Shown piece after piece: positions 36,164-48,100 of a stretch of DNA of 64,000 nucleotides. Position 1 is the first letter of the stretch. Each line of letters starts with the position of its first letter. Origin of the DNA: Sclerodactyla briareus (taxonomy: Eukaryota > Echinodermata > Holothuroidea > Dendrochirotida > Sclerodactylidae); contig JAODTK010005793.1 of NCBI GenBank assembly GCA_026419785.1, forward strand, positions 62,001 to 126,000, written 5' to 3'. The notes under the pieces are model-generated. The model did not search any database. It saw nothing but the letters and a program-made list of their open reading frames with translations, and was not told where the DNA came from. Made by a program: the position numbers and the translations under genes.

Positions 36164-37315
36164 CTTGTAGCTCGTAGTTTAACGAGATGAGTGGTGAAAT
36201 TATCACGATCTTGGCGTGTTTGCTCCGTAAAATAGCTAGAACTAGAACTCACCATAGTGTAGTCGTTTCTCGGGTGCAGGTTTTAGGCTCTTGGCAAAAT
36301 GCCAGGGCTGCGATTTTATTTGTTAAAACAACGGCCACGAACGGCAAAGGACGTCGTGCCGAGCTTTTTACCTGGCCGTGATGCCCCATAAAATTGCCAT
36401 TGGGTATGGCCATAATGGCTGTTGTGCCCTCCAGCCCACGGCCATCGTGCCCTATTCGAATTTCATAGCAATTTGTTCTGATTTGTCTTCAGAAGATGGC
36501 CCCAAATGTATTAAAAAACATTAAAATTGCCACGATAACTGGTGACTATTTACGATCCTCCCGCCCTACTTAACCACACAAGGCAACTTCCCGAAATTTT
36601 TACTACTATATCCTAACACTGCAGGGCATGAGAGCAAACACTATTTAAGCCCAGACATCGATAACTTTCAATTGACATGATTATGTAGAACTGTGGCAGG
36701 TACACATTCTATGGGGGCATGGGGTGGCATAGTCCCTATGTACCCACTGACTATATACAGTAACTTGTGTAGCGATAGATTGGCAATGCAGTCGACGATT
36801 GCAGAGGGAGTTAGGGACGACAAATTTGGGCCACGAGGGAGGCTGTAACCCCATAGCAAACACATCCTCCCTATGTTCAAAACTGGCAATGTGGCATTGT
36901 TCGCCAGCATGCTAGTACCAAAGATCCGCTGATCTATTTCTGAGAACCCCCCCTAGATTTCAAAATCCCCCTTTGAGAAATTGTGAGAGGTGGAATCCCC
37001 CCCCCACATTTTGGAACTGGCGTTAAACACGATCAGAGCTGAGTGACCTGCTATTGAAGCTTCAGTTGCCGCCATGTCTAGTAGTGGTACACTACTGTTT
37101 TGCTGTCGTTTAGTAGAAGCAGATAAAGGTAATACACACACACACTGTGATTTAGCATCATAGATTAGTGTGCAGTGTTTTTATGGCTAATTATTGTTTA
37201 TTTAAAAGAGCTCTCGAAAAACGCGTAGTAGCACCCGAAATGAAATTGACAGGGGCTATGAGGAATTAAACCAGTGTTTTGCTGATTCCATTGGCGTGCT
37301 CGGATAGCAGTGTTG

Positions 37316-37413
37316 GAGGCCCGGGCTTCGGCCTCGGCCTCGCGGCCAGTTTTTGGCGGCCTCGGCCTCGAAGGCTGCGGCCTCAGCCTCGGCCACGGAG
37401 CTTCCAGCCTCGG
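37316..37413 (+). repeat. Degenerate (GGCCTC)n array, first copy
   Basis: GGCCTCGGCCTCG-type hexamers interrupted by AAGGCTGC and GTTTTTGG. A G-rich tract follows at once. The preceding phrase GGAATTAAACCAG...GTGCTCGGATAG recurs near 39516, linking it to the second array. Confidence 0.8.
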
Positions 37414-37424
37414 ATTTTGGGCCG

Positions 37425-37468
37425 AGGGGGGGGTGGTGGGGGGGGGTGGGGGGGGTGGGGGGGGGAGG
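37425..37468 (+). repeat. G-rich tract with quadruplex potential
   Basis: Long G-runs broken only by single T or A bases, directly downstream of the first GGCCTC array. Confidence 0.75.
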
Positions 37469-38610
37469 TCGTTCGAGGCGGACACATCTTTTTTGCTATT
37501 AAAATGAAGAACAAATGGAAATTTTAGGGTCACAAATGATGCTTCTGGATATGTTTGAATTTCGCAACAACTTGAACTAACGTAGCATTTACCTGGATTT
37601 ACTGGATTTGCCTGGTAATTGGAAGATTCTACAACTTGAACTAACGTAGCATACTCGGGATCACCCACAATACTGCCGATAATATGTAGCCTACTGGCGC
37701 TGCGCTCGGCCCGCCGTTTGCTTGCAATTCCCCGCGGTGCAGTGCTAGAGTGCTGGGCTGCCTAGCGAGCTCGCGGGCCATAGACATCTTACAGTACTGA
37801 ATGCACTTGCACTGCACACATACGCATAGTATAGCTTTGTGTACAAAGCAGCTGATCCTGCACCGGCGGCGGCTGTTCAGTGTGTGAACATTCACTCACT
37901 GATCGCCCCCCTTACGTCGTAGTGGGAGTTGCGGGGTGAAATTCTAGTCTTCAGTGCAGGAAACTGTGCTTACGCCTGGACCATTAAAATATGAAGAATT
38001 GTAGTCTGTCGCAGATATTGTAGAAGAAGTATTTTAGTATGTATATAAATTTATATTGTGGGGACTGTGGCACAGTCCTAGGCCCTAAAGTACTACTTCT
38101 GCCAGTGACCTGAAGTGCAATTTTGTATTCAAAAAGATTATCTAAACACCATTTGATATTATCTGTCAAAATAGCCTAACTGACACTGTAGTATGTAATG
38201 AAAATCACACCAAATTATTTTTGAAATCTTGATTATATCCCTACATGGGGGATTTGGTTTCGTCTTTGCCAGCGCCGCCGCTGCCGACGGAGAATTTTCA
38301 TTTAGCGCGATTAAATCTCCAACGAATTGTCGTGTGACTTGAAACTTTGCACAACTGTTTATCGAATATATAAAAATCTTGGATGAGTTCAAAAGGGGAA
38401 CTTGGATTTTAAGTAGTAAATTGTTATCGCTGAATCAGTGCGTGTTTTGGAACATTTATGGCGATCTTTCATGTTAGCCTCATCGGAACCCACCCAATCT
38501 CAGTATTATCGATGAGATGACAGTGTCTCTCCCACTGTTGCTTAAATTGTTTGGATATGACGTGGTGGTTACCCGCCAGGCAAAGTCTAGTTCTGATTGA
38601 CTTTAAGGAT

Positions 38611-38740
38611 CTATGCAGTCATACAGTGTGTTGGGTGTGACGCCTGATTGGTCACACAATTACTCGGAACCCACCTTGGTGGTCAAGTATAATTTAGTAT
38701 GGGGTTCCCATACTGAGTACACGATCCCTATTGCAGCCAG
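38611..38740 (+). repeat. Fragment of the 310-bp family (head module)
   Basis: It contains ATGCAGTCATACAGTGTGTTG, GTGACGCCTGATTGG and GAGTACACGATCCCTATTG. These match the head of the arrays at 48.1 kb and 58.8 kb. Only the head and the first part of one unit are present. Confidence 0.75.
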
Positions 38741-39308
38741 AATTCAAGTACTTCTGCTCTATTTGCCCGGGCTATGTCCCAGGCTAGTAGTGCGCAGGGA
38801 AAGAGTGTTTAGCCGATGGGGGGGGGGCGGGGGGGACATCTGCCACCCACACGGCCAAGCTTTCTCCCCGGATGCTGGAATACTTGATGCTTTCAAAATG
38901 CAGTGCACTGTCCTTAGAATCTAAGGCTAGTAGTACTGGTGCTGTGCACTATGAAAGAAAAAGCAATTATTTTTTACAAAAGAATTTTTTTATTTATTTT
39001 GAAAAAAAAGTGTATTTAGTTGTAAAGTGATCGTTTAAATTTGATGGAAAGTATATCCTTTTATAGCAAATGTCAACAAGCCATTAACATTTTCACAATG
39101 CATTCATTTTTTTTGTCATTCAATATGACTTTCAAGAATAAAATTTGTTGCATATAACTTGTGTTGTTGCAATTCCTCATTTCGGGATGGGACTTCAACA
39201 CTTCTTGTCTCCATATTTTATTCATATGATAGTTGAGCCAGGGGAAGGACAAACACAAACAAAATTATTATGTATTTAAACCTGGTTCAATTATGCTGTT
39301 AATTATTG

Positions 39309-39398
39309 CCCGGGCCTTGGCCGCGGCCTCGGAAGTGTGGCCTCGGCCTCGAGGGCGGCCTCGGCCCTGGAGGCTGCGGCCTCGGCCTTGGCCTCGGG
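39309..39398 (+). repeat. Degenerate (GGCCTC)n array, second copy
   Basis: The same hexamer array as at 37316-37413, about 2 kb away and in the same orientation, followed by GGATAGGATGACC phrases at about 39433 and 39550. Confidence 0.8.
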
Positions 39399-40180
39399 AC
39401 TGCAGCTGGTTTCTCGACTACAACACTGTCGGATAGGATGACCCACGTCAAAGAAAAATAAATGAAATAAATGACTTGCAGCTACGGAGTTCCAACGACG
39501 AGGCTTAACCTATGAAGGAATTAAAACAGGGTTGTGTTGGCGTACTCGGATAGGATGACCTCATGACCAATATCAATGAGTGCCAGTGGAAGACGAAGTG
39601 CAAGCACTGAATGGTATAGGCGGGTGAAATAGAGTTACAACATGTACATGAACCTCTGGCTTTGTTAATTTATTGGCTTGCCGGGATCCATGTGAAAATA
39701 ATTTTGTTAGTGGTATGATATTCCTGCAAATAAACGAACACTGCATGTATTTTGTTGTGCTAACATGCTTCATATTAGTGCAGTAAATTAAATGTGATTC
39801 ATGTTTTCTTACTTGTGCCTTAATTTTGTTAATAGTGTTTTCACATCGATTGAGAGTGATTAAAAAAAATGGCAGTAGTGCTCTATCACACCAAAACATT
39901 TGGCCTTGGGGCCTAACCGATGGCCTTGGTGCCCTACAAAATTCATGGTTGGCCAAGGCCAAATGGCATGCCCTTCTTCAACTTTAATCATAGCCCTGAA
40001 ATGCCTAGTACATAACGATGCAGTGTGTGTGGATGGTCCACAGGCTCGTAGTGTTTTTTTATAACTACGAGCCTCGCACAACATGCAAGCAATTAGCAGG
40101 ACCCTTTAGTAGTCAATGTGGTGCTATAACGATAGGCTGCATAGCCTCATAAAACAATGTACTGATGCGAAGGCACTAAC

Positions 40181-40541
40181 CTGACATCCTGCCCGGTTTC
40201 TTGACTAAGTACCTCACTTGTGCACCGGACAACAGCAGGTTAAACGTCTGACGTTCCTGCTCGGGTCTGACCAGGTAGGCGTTAAGATACGTTAATAGTT
40301 GAGTGTGCACATTGAAGATATCGGTTGTTTTCCAGCATCTCGGTACACACTGGCGGGTCTCCCAGTTCCCACGATTCAGCAAGTAGCAGAGTACCGGAAC
40401 TAGCGGATTAGGTTGCTCTGCCCCGCCAATCACAGTGCAAGGCGGTAGTTCCTTGCCTCTCAGCCGGCACTGTTGATGTGATTTGCCAATGTGCATTGTG
40501 ACTCCTTTTCTGTTGTCTGCTACTGTGTTTACAGTATCCAT
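40181..40541 (-). CDS. First coding exon of an unrecognised minus-strand gene
   Basis: The minus strand opens with ATG at 40541 (MDTVNTVADNRKG; a second ATG 15 codons later begins MHIGKSHQQC) and reads 120 residues before TCAG/GTTAGT. Features visible are a Cys-containing segment (QQCRLRGKELPPC, then QCVPRCW), a leucine-rich helix (FNVHTQLLTYLNAYL) and a basic end (RYLVKKPG). Codon choice looks coding and the exon exits in phase 1, which the exon at 36163-35976 accepts. No signal peptide or membrane segment is seen. The start lies about 1.5 kb from the first coding exon of the EMSY-like gene on the other strand, so the two genes are head to head. I do not recognise the protein family. Confidence 0.6.
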
Positions 40542-42020
40542 TGAACACTACAATAGCAACGTCGTCTGCTAGCGGCAGGGCTGCCGCTCAACAAAACACT
40601 CTCCCCACTTTAAAATGGAAGGAGGGGGGCATCCTAGCCTGTGCCAGTCTTTAGTACCTGTACTAATGCCTGTGTTCACAACTCAGGCCTAGGCTTCTTT
40701 TTTTAGGCTAGCGGTAAGCGGCCAACTTTTCTGTTACATTTTCAGTTTCTGACAAGCTTGCATCTATATATATAAATTTTTAAAATACCCAAAAGGCCAA
40801 TTTTGTAGTTAAGAAAAGGTTTGGAACTTGGGGGAAATTCATTTCCCCATATTGGTCTTTTGGTAGGTGAGAATTACCAAATATTTACCCGGAATCAGTC
40901 AGGATCTCCATAACTGCCTACAAGTTGTTGTTTGTGTTACCAGTTGCCACTCTAAGATATGAATAATCATGCAGATTTTCTATGTATGTCTTGCATGTGC
41001 TCAATATGAATAATAGGATCGCTAGAATGATCCCTAGTGGCAACACTCCTGTTTACAAAACTATGTCATCTGGTCATGGTGCGGGTCATCCCTGTATGCT
41101 GGGTGAAAGGAGGGGGGGGGGGGCTCTGGCACAGTTCTTGCAGGATAGTCTGTTCAATGACCAGAGTATCTTGGCATATTCCTCTCTCCCACTCCCCTCA
41201 ATACTGGGTAGGTGGGTGGTGGATCCCTGTAATGATACCTCCCGCCATATCTGTCTGCGGAGTGTATCCCCCCATCCCTAGCTGGGTACGTCCACCAACT
41301 GTACTTCATTCTCTGTGGATTGAGGAGGTTGGGGGCCTATGCACAGGGGGTTGTCCTCCCTCACGACGTCACTGGGCTGGGTAGGGTGGGGGGTTCCTGT
41401 AATCCTGGTGCTCTTCCCTCGAGTCACCTGGGTATCTAGCCCACAATTCATACCTGTAGATCTGATGGGTTTGGGGTGCCTTCCTATTTCCACGGTAATA
41501 TTCCCCGCCCGTTTCCATCTGCTACAAGCCGGAAACTTTGGAGCCATCTCTGTGAGCAGGGTGCCTCCCTCCCGACCAAGTGAGTATCCATCTTGATCAT
41601 ACCCGAAGAGGTAGGGCGCACTTCTCCATGGACGGAGCGTCTTTTTAGCTACAGCACCATTGGTGCTTCAGTTTGTCTTCCCGTCATGGGGGTGGAGGCA
41701 TTCTTCTGGACATGTTAGTGTTTACTGGTGGGCTGGAATGTGAGGTTAGGTGGTTATGCCCTGACAGGTCACCAGTGGGGCAAGATCAAGTGGCTGTAGA
41801 ATGTCTGCTCTGAAAACCAGGAGCGGCTCGTTTTTCTCAGGCGGCTATTAAACTGACTAATTCAAGGATGCAGTGAATTGAGTTGTTACTAACCTCTCTA
41901 TTGTCTGCTGGGATGATTCAGAGTGTAGATGTGGTACATACATTTGATTAAATTTCCTCGTTCATAAATTCATTTCTACAGCCGTAAAGTCAACTCAATT
42001 GGCAACCTCAGGCAGCCACG
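40542..42020. promoter_or_regulatory. Divergent intergenic region between two head-to-head genes
   Basis: About 1.5 kb between the two coding starts. An acceptor-like TTTCTACAG at 41973-41981 suggests that the EMSY-like gene has an untranslated exon further upstream. From 41080 to 41600 the DNA is G/C-rich and carries overlapping open frames on both strands of 85-115 codons without a recognised product. I see no confident TATA box or defined promoter motif; shared regulation is inferred from layout only. Confidence 0.35.
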
Positions 42021-42181
42021 ATGTTGCCAGTGAGTGAGACTATGACCCCAATGGAATGCAAGCGAGTCTGAGGTCGGCTGGAGCTCGAAGCCTATTGTGG
42101 GATGGTGAATGTCTTCAGAGCCCAGGGTGAGCTGAGCCCTGCCAAGAAGGAATTCCTGCAAAGCATTCAGGATATCCTCAG
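42021..42181 (+). CDS. EMSY: EMSY-like exon 1: start and first half of the ENT domain
   Basis: ATG at 42021 gives MLPVSETMTPMECKR, then LELEAYCGMVNVFRAQGEL and SPAKKEFLQSIQDIL up to the donor AG/GTAAAC. The ECKR...LELEAY...LRAQG-type pattern and the helices that follow are the ENT domain of EMSY. Between ECKRV and RLELEAY the frame is broken by what looks like one lost C and one gained T a few bases apart (42068-42075). Together these restore the frame, so the product would otherwise be intact. The exon begins after an acceptor at 41980-41981, so the ATG is preceded by 39 bases of untranslated exon. The next in-frame residue is completed by exon 2. Confidence 0.9.
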
Positions 42182-45100
42182 GTAAACATGATCTGTGTAG
42201 AGTAAAAACATTTGGGTAGAGTAGTTGCTCTCGTCGTTCCTTTAAAGGGGCATTCCACATTCGGACAGTGCCTGCATGTATTTATTTCTCAAATGCCTTG
42301 TTTCAAGTGTGTGTTGAAACTGGTTTCTTGAACATAGACTTGGGGTCACTGAAGTACATTCAGTGTGTCTGATTTGCATATTTTAAGCAGATTTGTTGTA
42401 TTGTGATGTAAACAGTTCCCATGGCATCTCACAATTTCTTGATGAAACCAGAGCAACAATGGTACTGTGTTGGTTCATTGATATTCTGAGATGGAGCTTT
42501 TTTTTTGAGTGGAGGAATTCGGGTACATCCAAAACAGAACAGGTATTGTTCCGTCTCCTCTTTACCATGGTAACTAACTGTTAAACCATAAAGGGGAATC
42601 ATAAATAATGCTTCAAATATTTTTGTCTCTTTCTGTCATCAGTATTTCTACAGAGCGGCACAAGGCAGAAGTGAGAAGAGCCGTAAACGATGAAACTCTC
42701 ACCAGCATCTGTGAAACGTTAGTCACAAACTCTTATCAGCTGTTCTCTCAAATGGCAGATTACGATCCGATATCGATGTGTTGTTTGAATATTCATATAC
42801 CTGACTGATAGTGGGAAGGCGATTCTATATTTTGATACCATCAACACTGTAAGTGGGTTTTAGAAGTAAAACATTGTAGTGAGGGGGGAAATTGAGAAGC
42901 ACTTTCCTGATGTCTCTTGATTTCCTGAACATTTGTTTAGAAAGTATCTAAACATGCTGTGGGACAGTCCCTTATTATGGCAGAACTTGTGAGCGTACTG
43001 TAATTTAGACTTCAGAGCCGCTCAAATGATAAGAATTGATAAACTCAAAACCAAGAAGTATTGTAATACCTAGATTATAGGGAAATTGTGATTTTTTTTC
43101 TTAAAATGTGAATTCCATGGGTGGCAGGAAGCCAAGTGAGGCTCATCAAGGATTCCTAACTCCATTGATCATGGATGAGCACCAGTGATAAATCAACTCC
43201 CCTTCTGGACTAGTCCTCAGATGATATCAAGGCAGGCAGGGGTGTTACTGAGCTCAACCCTGAGACCCCTATTTTACGTACCCTCTGAAGAACAATCAGG
43301 AACTCCGGGATGTGACTACTTTCTCTGATCCTGGAGGAGAAGTTCAAGGAAACTTCTCACAGCCAACTGACGAGACATTGCAAATATCCTGTAACAAATT
43401 CTAGTAACCCCAGAAGTTCCACTGCATCACAGCCGAACCATGAAGTGGAGACTACAACTTCTCCCATCGCACTTGTGGGTACAGCCACCTAGGGAAAAAC
43501 GTCCGGGACTGATGGAAGTTGAACCGGGTCGTTTGTGAGCAGAACCTCACTGTGATATCCCTCTGTCACGCTTCCACCCTTTTTCTGGCAATGAAAGCTA
43601 ATTGTTACAAACATAAAGTTCATTATGTTCTGATCAATCAGTTCAACTTCTCCCTCCACCAGCCTCAATGGCAGCAGTGCGTCTTGGAGTGTCCATCGAG
43701 GGGCGCTGGTTGGTCCCCCACATGCCCCGATCAGTCCTGAGACTGCCTACCTTCAGATCGCTGACAAGGCCGCCTGTGAGGCTCAGGCCCAGAATCGGGC
43801 CGAGCGTCTTGCGCAGGAACAGAAGAAAAAGAAGGGTAAGACCAGGGGTGTCTGTCTGTGTGTATGACCAAACTTTGAGGAAAAAAAACAGGCCTAGTTC
43901 AGTCGTGATAGAGTAAAAGTTAAACAAATTTTGCTTGGAATTACCACAAAGCCCCTGAATTTTTGATGGCCAGGTGACAAATGTGTACTAATTTGTGCAT
44001 ATTCCAATTGATTATGTTACCTATTTTATTCACATGGATTGCAATAAAAATATTGGCTCTCTCCCACTCCATCCCCAGCTCCCTGAACTAGAAGTGTTCC
44101 TTACATATACCCATTGCAATAACAGGATACTAGAGAGAGGGCGAGATATGTGGTGATGAACAAGTTGAATAATAGTGAGACTGAGGAATTATTGACAGAT
44201 GTATGTATATGAAGAATTTTACATACACAAACGAGGAATAGATTAATAGAAACCAAAATCCACAGGTATTGAAGGTGGTTTCGAGGAGAAAACAAAGAGG
44301 AAGAAATTTTTTATTCTTTGATTCACTTGGCGAGGTCGAAAAAAATGAATCCAAAGGGGGTGACTCTTCGACCATCTTATCTTATTTCACAGCTATACCT
44401 GAGGTCCTGGAAGATCCGCCTCAGTAAACCAGTCGGGGACACATCGTTCTACCAGCTGGTACAAGGCTCCCAAAGAAAAGTAAGTTCTTACAATTGCCAC
44501 TCATCATAACAATTGCCACTTGTCCCAATCTCTGTGTAGCTTGATAATCTTTTGTTTGTTATAAATATTGAATATTCAGGTCAAGCCAGTTACGCTGATT
44601 GCTAACCCTCTCAGGTCCAAGCCTTTGATCTTCCCAAGTATAAGTTATTTTTTCAATTCTTGAAAGTCACAGTGAATCTGTTGCATTCCTGTCAGTGTGT
44701 GTGTATGTATGTGTGTCGCGTGACTTGATTTTCAAACATGTACATGATGAATTCAACTTGTATGATCGTCACTATAATGAGTACATGATCCCTATTGAAT
44801 CGATGAAGCTCATGCTTGGTGGGTGGATGCCCATATTGAGTACCTGTTCCTTCAGGTATAGCAGGGTACAATCTAAGTGGAAGCACCCACTAAGCTATAT
44901 ACCTTTGCAGGAAAGCAAGGTTTCCTGGTAACCAGTCTCGGTTCTTTCAGATGCCACACAACCTGTTGCTAATTCCATGCCAGTCACCGCAATAGGGAGA
45001 CGCTGGTTCCGGTGAGATATTTGAAATTAAACAAAGGATCACTGGAGGCCAAATATTGTGTCTAATTCTCATAATTTAAGCAATTTTCTGCATTTTGTAA

Positions 45101-48100
45101 CATTTTCAACAAACTTGGTGGACATGGTCAACCTTCAGTCAGTCGTATTAAATTTCACTGAATCGGTCACTGGTTAGTGCTGTTTATATGTGAAGCACTG
45201 AGGGGTTGGCAAACTTTGATGCTTTTAGATTGCGCTGTTATTATCTGCAAATGACCAAATCCCCTCTTTGGCGGTTGGGTTGGCAACAACTAGATACCTC
45301 AACTGAAACCACATTTATCATACCGAACCCAACCGGTTCTCCTCATGGCAGTGTGAGACCCACTCATTATCGACCTACACCACCTAAAATCCGGAGTGGG
45401 ACCTAGTTTCACTGCGTGTGTGTGTGTGTTGTGTCCCTACCCACTGTAACCACACGCTGAATTTGTTTGTTTGCAGAGTGACTGATAGAAGTGAACACTT
45501 ATCGCACAACCAGGTGAGACACTTATGGCAGTCACCTTGTTCAGTCTATCCAGAGAGGGTAGGTAGTACATCTTCCATAAATCACAATAACAAGGGCGAA
45601 GGGTTCGCTAAACCTCCATTAGAAAAAATGTTCACATAGATTCCCCTCTCTCTAAACCCTTTCAGGTGTATATCACCCCGACCAGAACAGCGTTTCAGGC
45701 CGCAAGCAGATGAGGCCCATCCACGATAACTGGCCCCTTCCTCTCGATTGCACTGGGCAACAGGGCCACCAGCAGGAGCGCCCCCAGCAAGCGTCCCTCA
45801 TCCACCCCCGATCACCCGCCTACCGCCAAAGCCCTGAAGGTGGAACGCTCGCGGTCTGACTCTGAGAAGAAGTCCCGTAAATCGTCGGCGGACAGCCATC
45901 ATACAGCAAGCAGCGGACAGAGAGTGAGTGATGATTTGAAATGATTGCTTTGATAATTGTTGGGCACTCTCACTTCTGATGCAGGAAGAGCAATTGTTAA
46001 ACTGTCAATCAATATGACAGACCAGCTGGTGCAAGCAATTTCTGTGATTACTGATGTGTTCCGCTGCAAGCTTGTATATTACAGTGACGTTTGTTTGTTA
46101 TATCTTCTCCCAATTTGATGAAAGTGGTCTGACTTACAAAATGCAAGTATTGTGGAAAACGATCTATAGGAGAATCTGCAACATTTGGAGTCCCCTCCTT
46201 GCCACCCACATGCCAATGATTACTGACTGTGATTCAAAAGTAATAAAAGGTATTGAAAGCCACATGGAGCCACACCATCACTCTCAGACTCTCAGTGACG
46301 AGTCCGTGTGGGCAGCGTCTTGGACGGAAGGGCTCTCAAAGGAATCTAAGTATGCAGTTGTCCTTGTTTTTTAAAGGGTAACTGACACAATGACCACACT
46401 CCCTGAGCATTTTGAGATGGACTCAATTTATTCCTTCTATCACCCAGGGTACCCACCAAACCGTTGGTAGCACACCATACGCACCAGGGCATCCCATCCT
46501 TACTCTGCCCCCCCTGTAGGGGGGAAGCATGGCCCCACCCCAGTGGCACTACCCAACAGTCCTCCAAGCCCCAGTTCCTGCACAGCCTCCCGCACTGGGG
46601 TCATGACCTGGTGGGCCCAGGTATTTCGGGCCCCTGGAAGGGAGAACGATCCTCCGCCACATCTCATCACCCATCGTGGAGAGAACCGCCAAAGAAGCAC
46701 ACCCCAGGTAGGCGGCTTGTTAATCTTTTCATTGCCATAGGCGACTCTAGTAGACATCATTGGGTAGAAGAATAGCAAAGTAGTATAATAATAATATAAT
46801 CCTCTAGGTACTTTTATAGCGCCTTTCCATCGACACCCCAACAATCTGGAGAGTATGTGGCAGCAGCTAATACAAGGCCGATTGTACTCAAGTTCCTCAT
46901 AGGTCTCCATCAGCACATGGGTGGAGAGCGGCATGAAGATGGAGTGTCTTGTCCAAGGACCAAAAACGGGAGAGCTAATCCGATCCGTTATCAGTGACTA
47001 TTTGCAAGCAAACTTTCTGGGTCAACATCCAGCACTCTCTGGACGTTTTTCCCTAGGTGGCTGACTTGCAGGTGCGATGGGCGAGGTCTCGTTCTTCACT
47101 CAATGGTTCCACTGTAATGCATTGGACTTCCTGGGGTTTGTCTATGGGATAATTGCAGTAAGTCCTGTGGGTTGGCTGTGAGCAGTCACGTTGAACTTGC
47201 ACTTCGCTCCACCAGGTTCTGAGAAAGTGGCTGGGTCCTGGAGTTTACTGGTCGTCCTTTCGGAAGGTCGTAATATGGCGGTCATGGGTACAGGCTGGGA
47301 TCATCCGAGCACTAGTCGATAAGGAGAAGGCAAGAAAGATATCGCCAATGTGGCTAGGGTTTCTTGATGAGCCCTATTTGGCTTCCTGACCCCTTAGGAT
47401 TTGAATTGATCGAATGCATATAGAACCTGCCGTTCGCACCATAGACAATATATTCAACGTAGCAGTTGTGGCCAGTAAATAATAATCTATGGTTGTTGAA
47501 GCATCCTCTCTATTGCGGTCACTCCACAGTTGGATAAATTGGTTGACCATTGGGGGGGGGGTCACATTCAAAAAGTTCGAATTCAAAATGGGGGGGGGGG
47601 TATAGGTAGAGTGTTAAGAACACCTATAGTGCCACAAAAAAAAATCTTCTGCACAAATGATGTGTATTCTCAGCCAAAATCTTTAAAGCTTTTCAGTGAC
47701 TCGTTTCTACAATCGGCAGTGCTCGGAAGCACTCAATGTGGCAGATAGCCAGCATTGAAAGGATTGAAGACATTCAATGGGACTTCCCAGTATTAGCTCT
47801 GGTAACACCAAGGCGGTCAGTGGAGTCCATAATATTTGATGACATGGTTCCGAAACTTGAAGGCACTGCATACCACATCAATTTGTTAATGTGTCAATAA
47901 ACTTTACCTGATCAATCAATCGATGATGATGATTTAGGTTCATGCAGTATGTTTCATGTTGTGTTGAAACATCTCAAAGCGCCCCACAATCATTATATTT
48001 AGCATGGTAAAACTGGTATGCTCGGTCAATTCTGTGAACCCCTCATACCAAGACAAGTGGAGTCATGTCAGGGGTAGATCATACCACTTGTACATTGGAT

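Larger units (their letters stand above)
36164..40180. other. Intron 1 of the minus-strand gene, with repeats
   Basis: About 4 kb separating exons 1 and 2. It holds two GGCCTC arrays, a G-rich tract at 37425-37468 and a fragment of the 310-bp family at 38611-38740, listed separately. A widespread-looking frame at 38392-38159 (minus) has no splice context. Confidence 0.45.

Noticed and set aside
41037-41596. G/C-rich open frames upstream of the EMSY-like start as coding exons
   Set aside because: Frames are open on both strands without agreeing splice phases, and they fit a G/C-rich 5' flank as well as coding sequence.
46500-46934. 144-codon minus-strand frame
   Set aside because: It overlaps EMSY-like exon 6, whose plus-strand frame has good splice borders and matching phase. 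The minus frame is a shadow.
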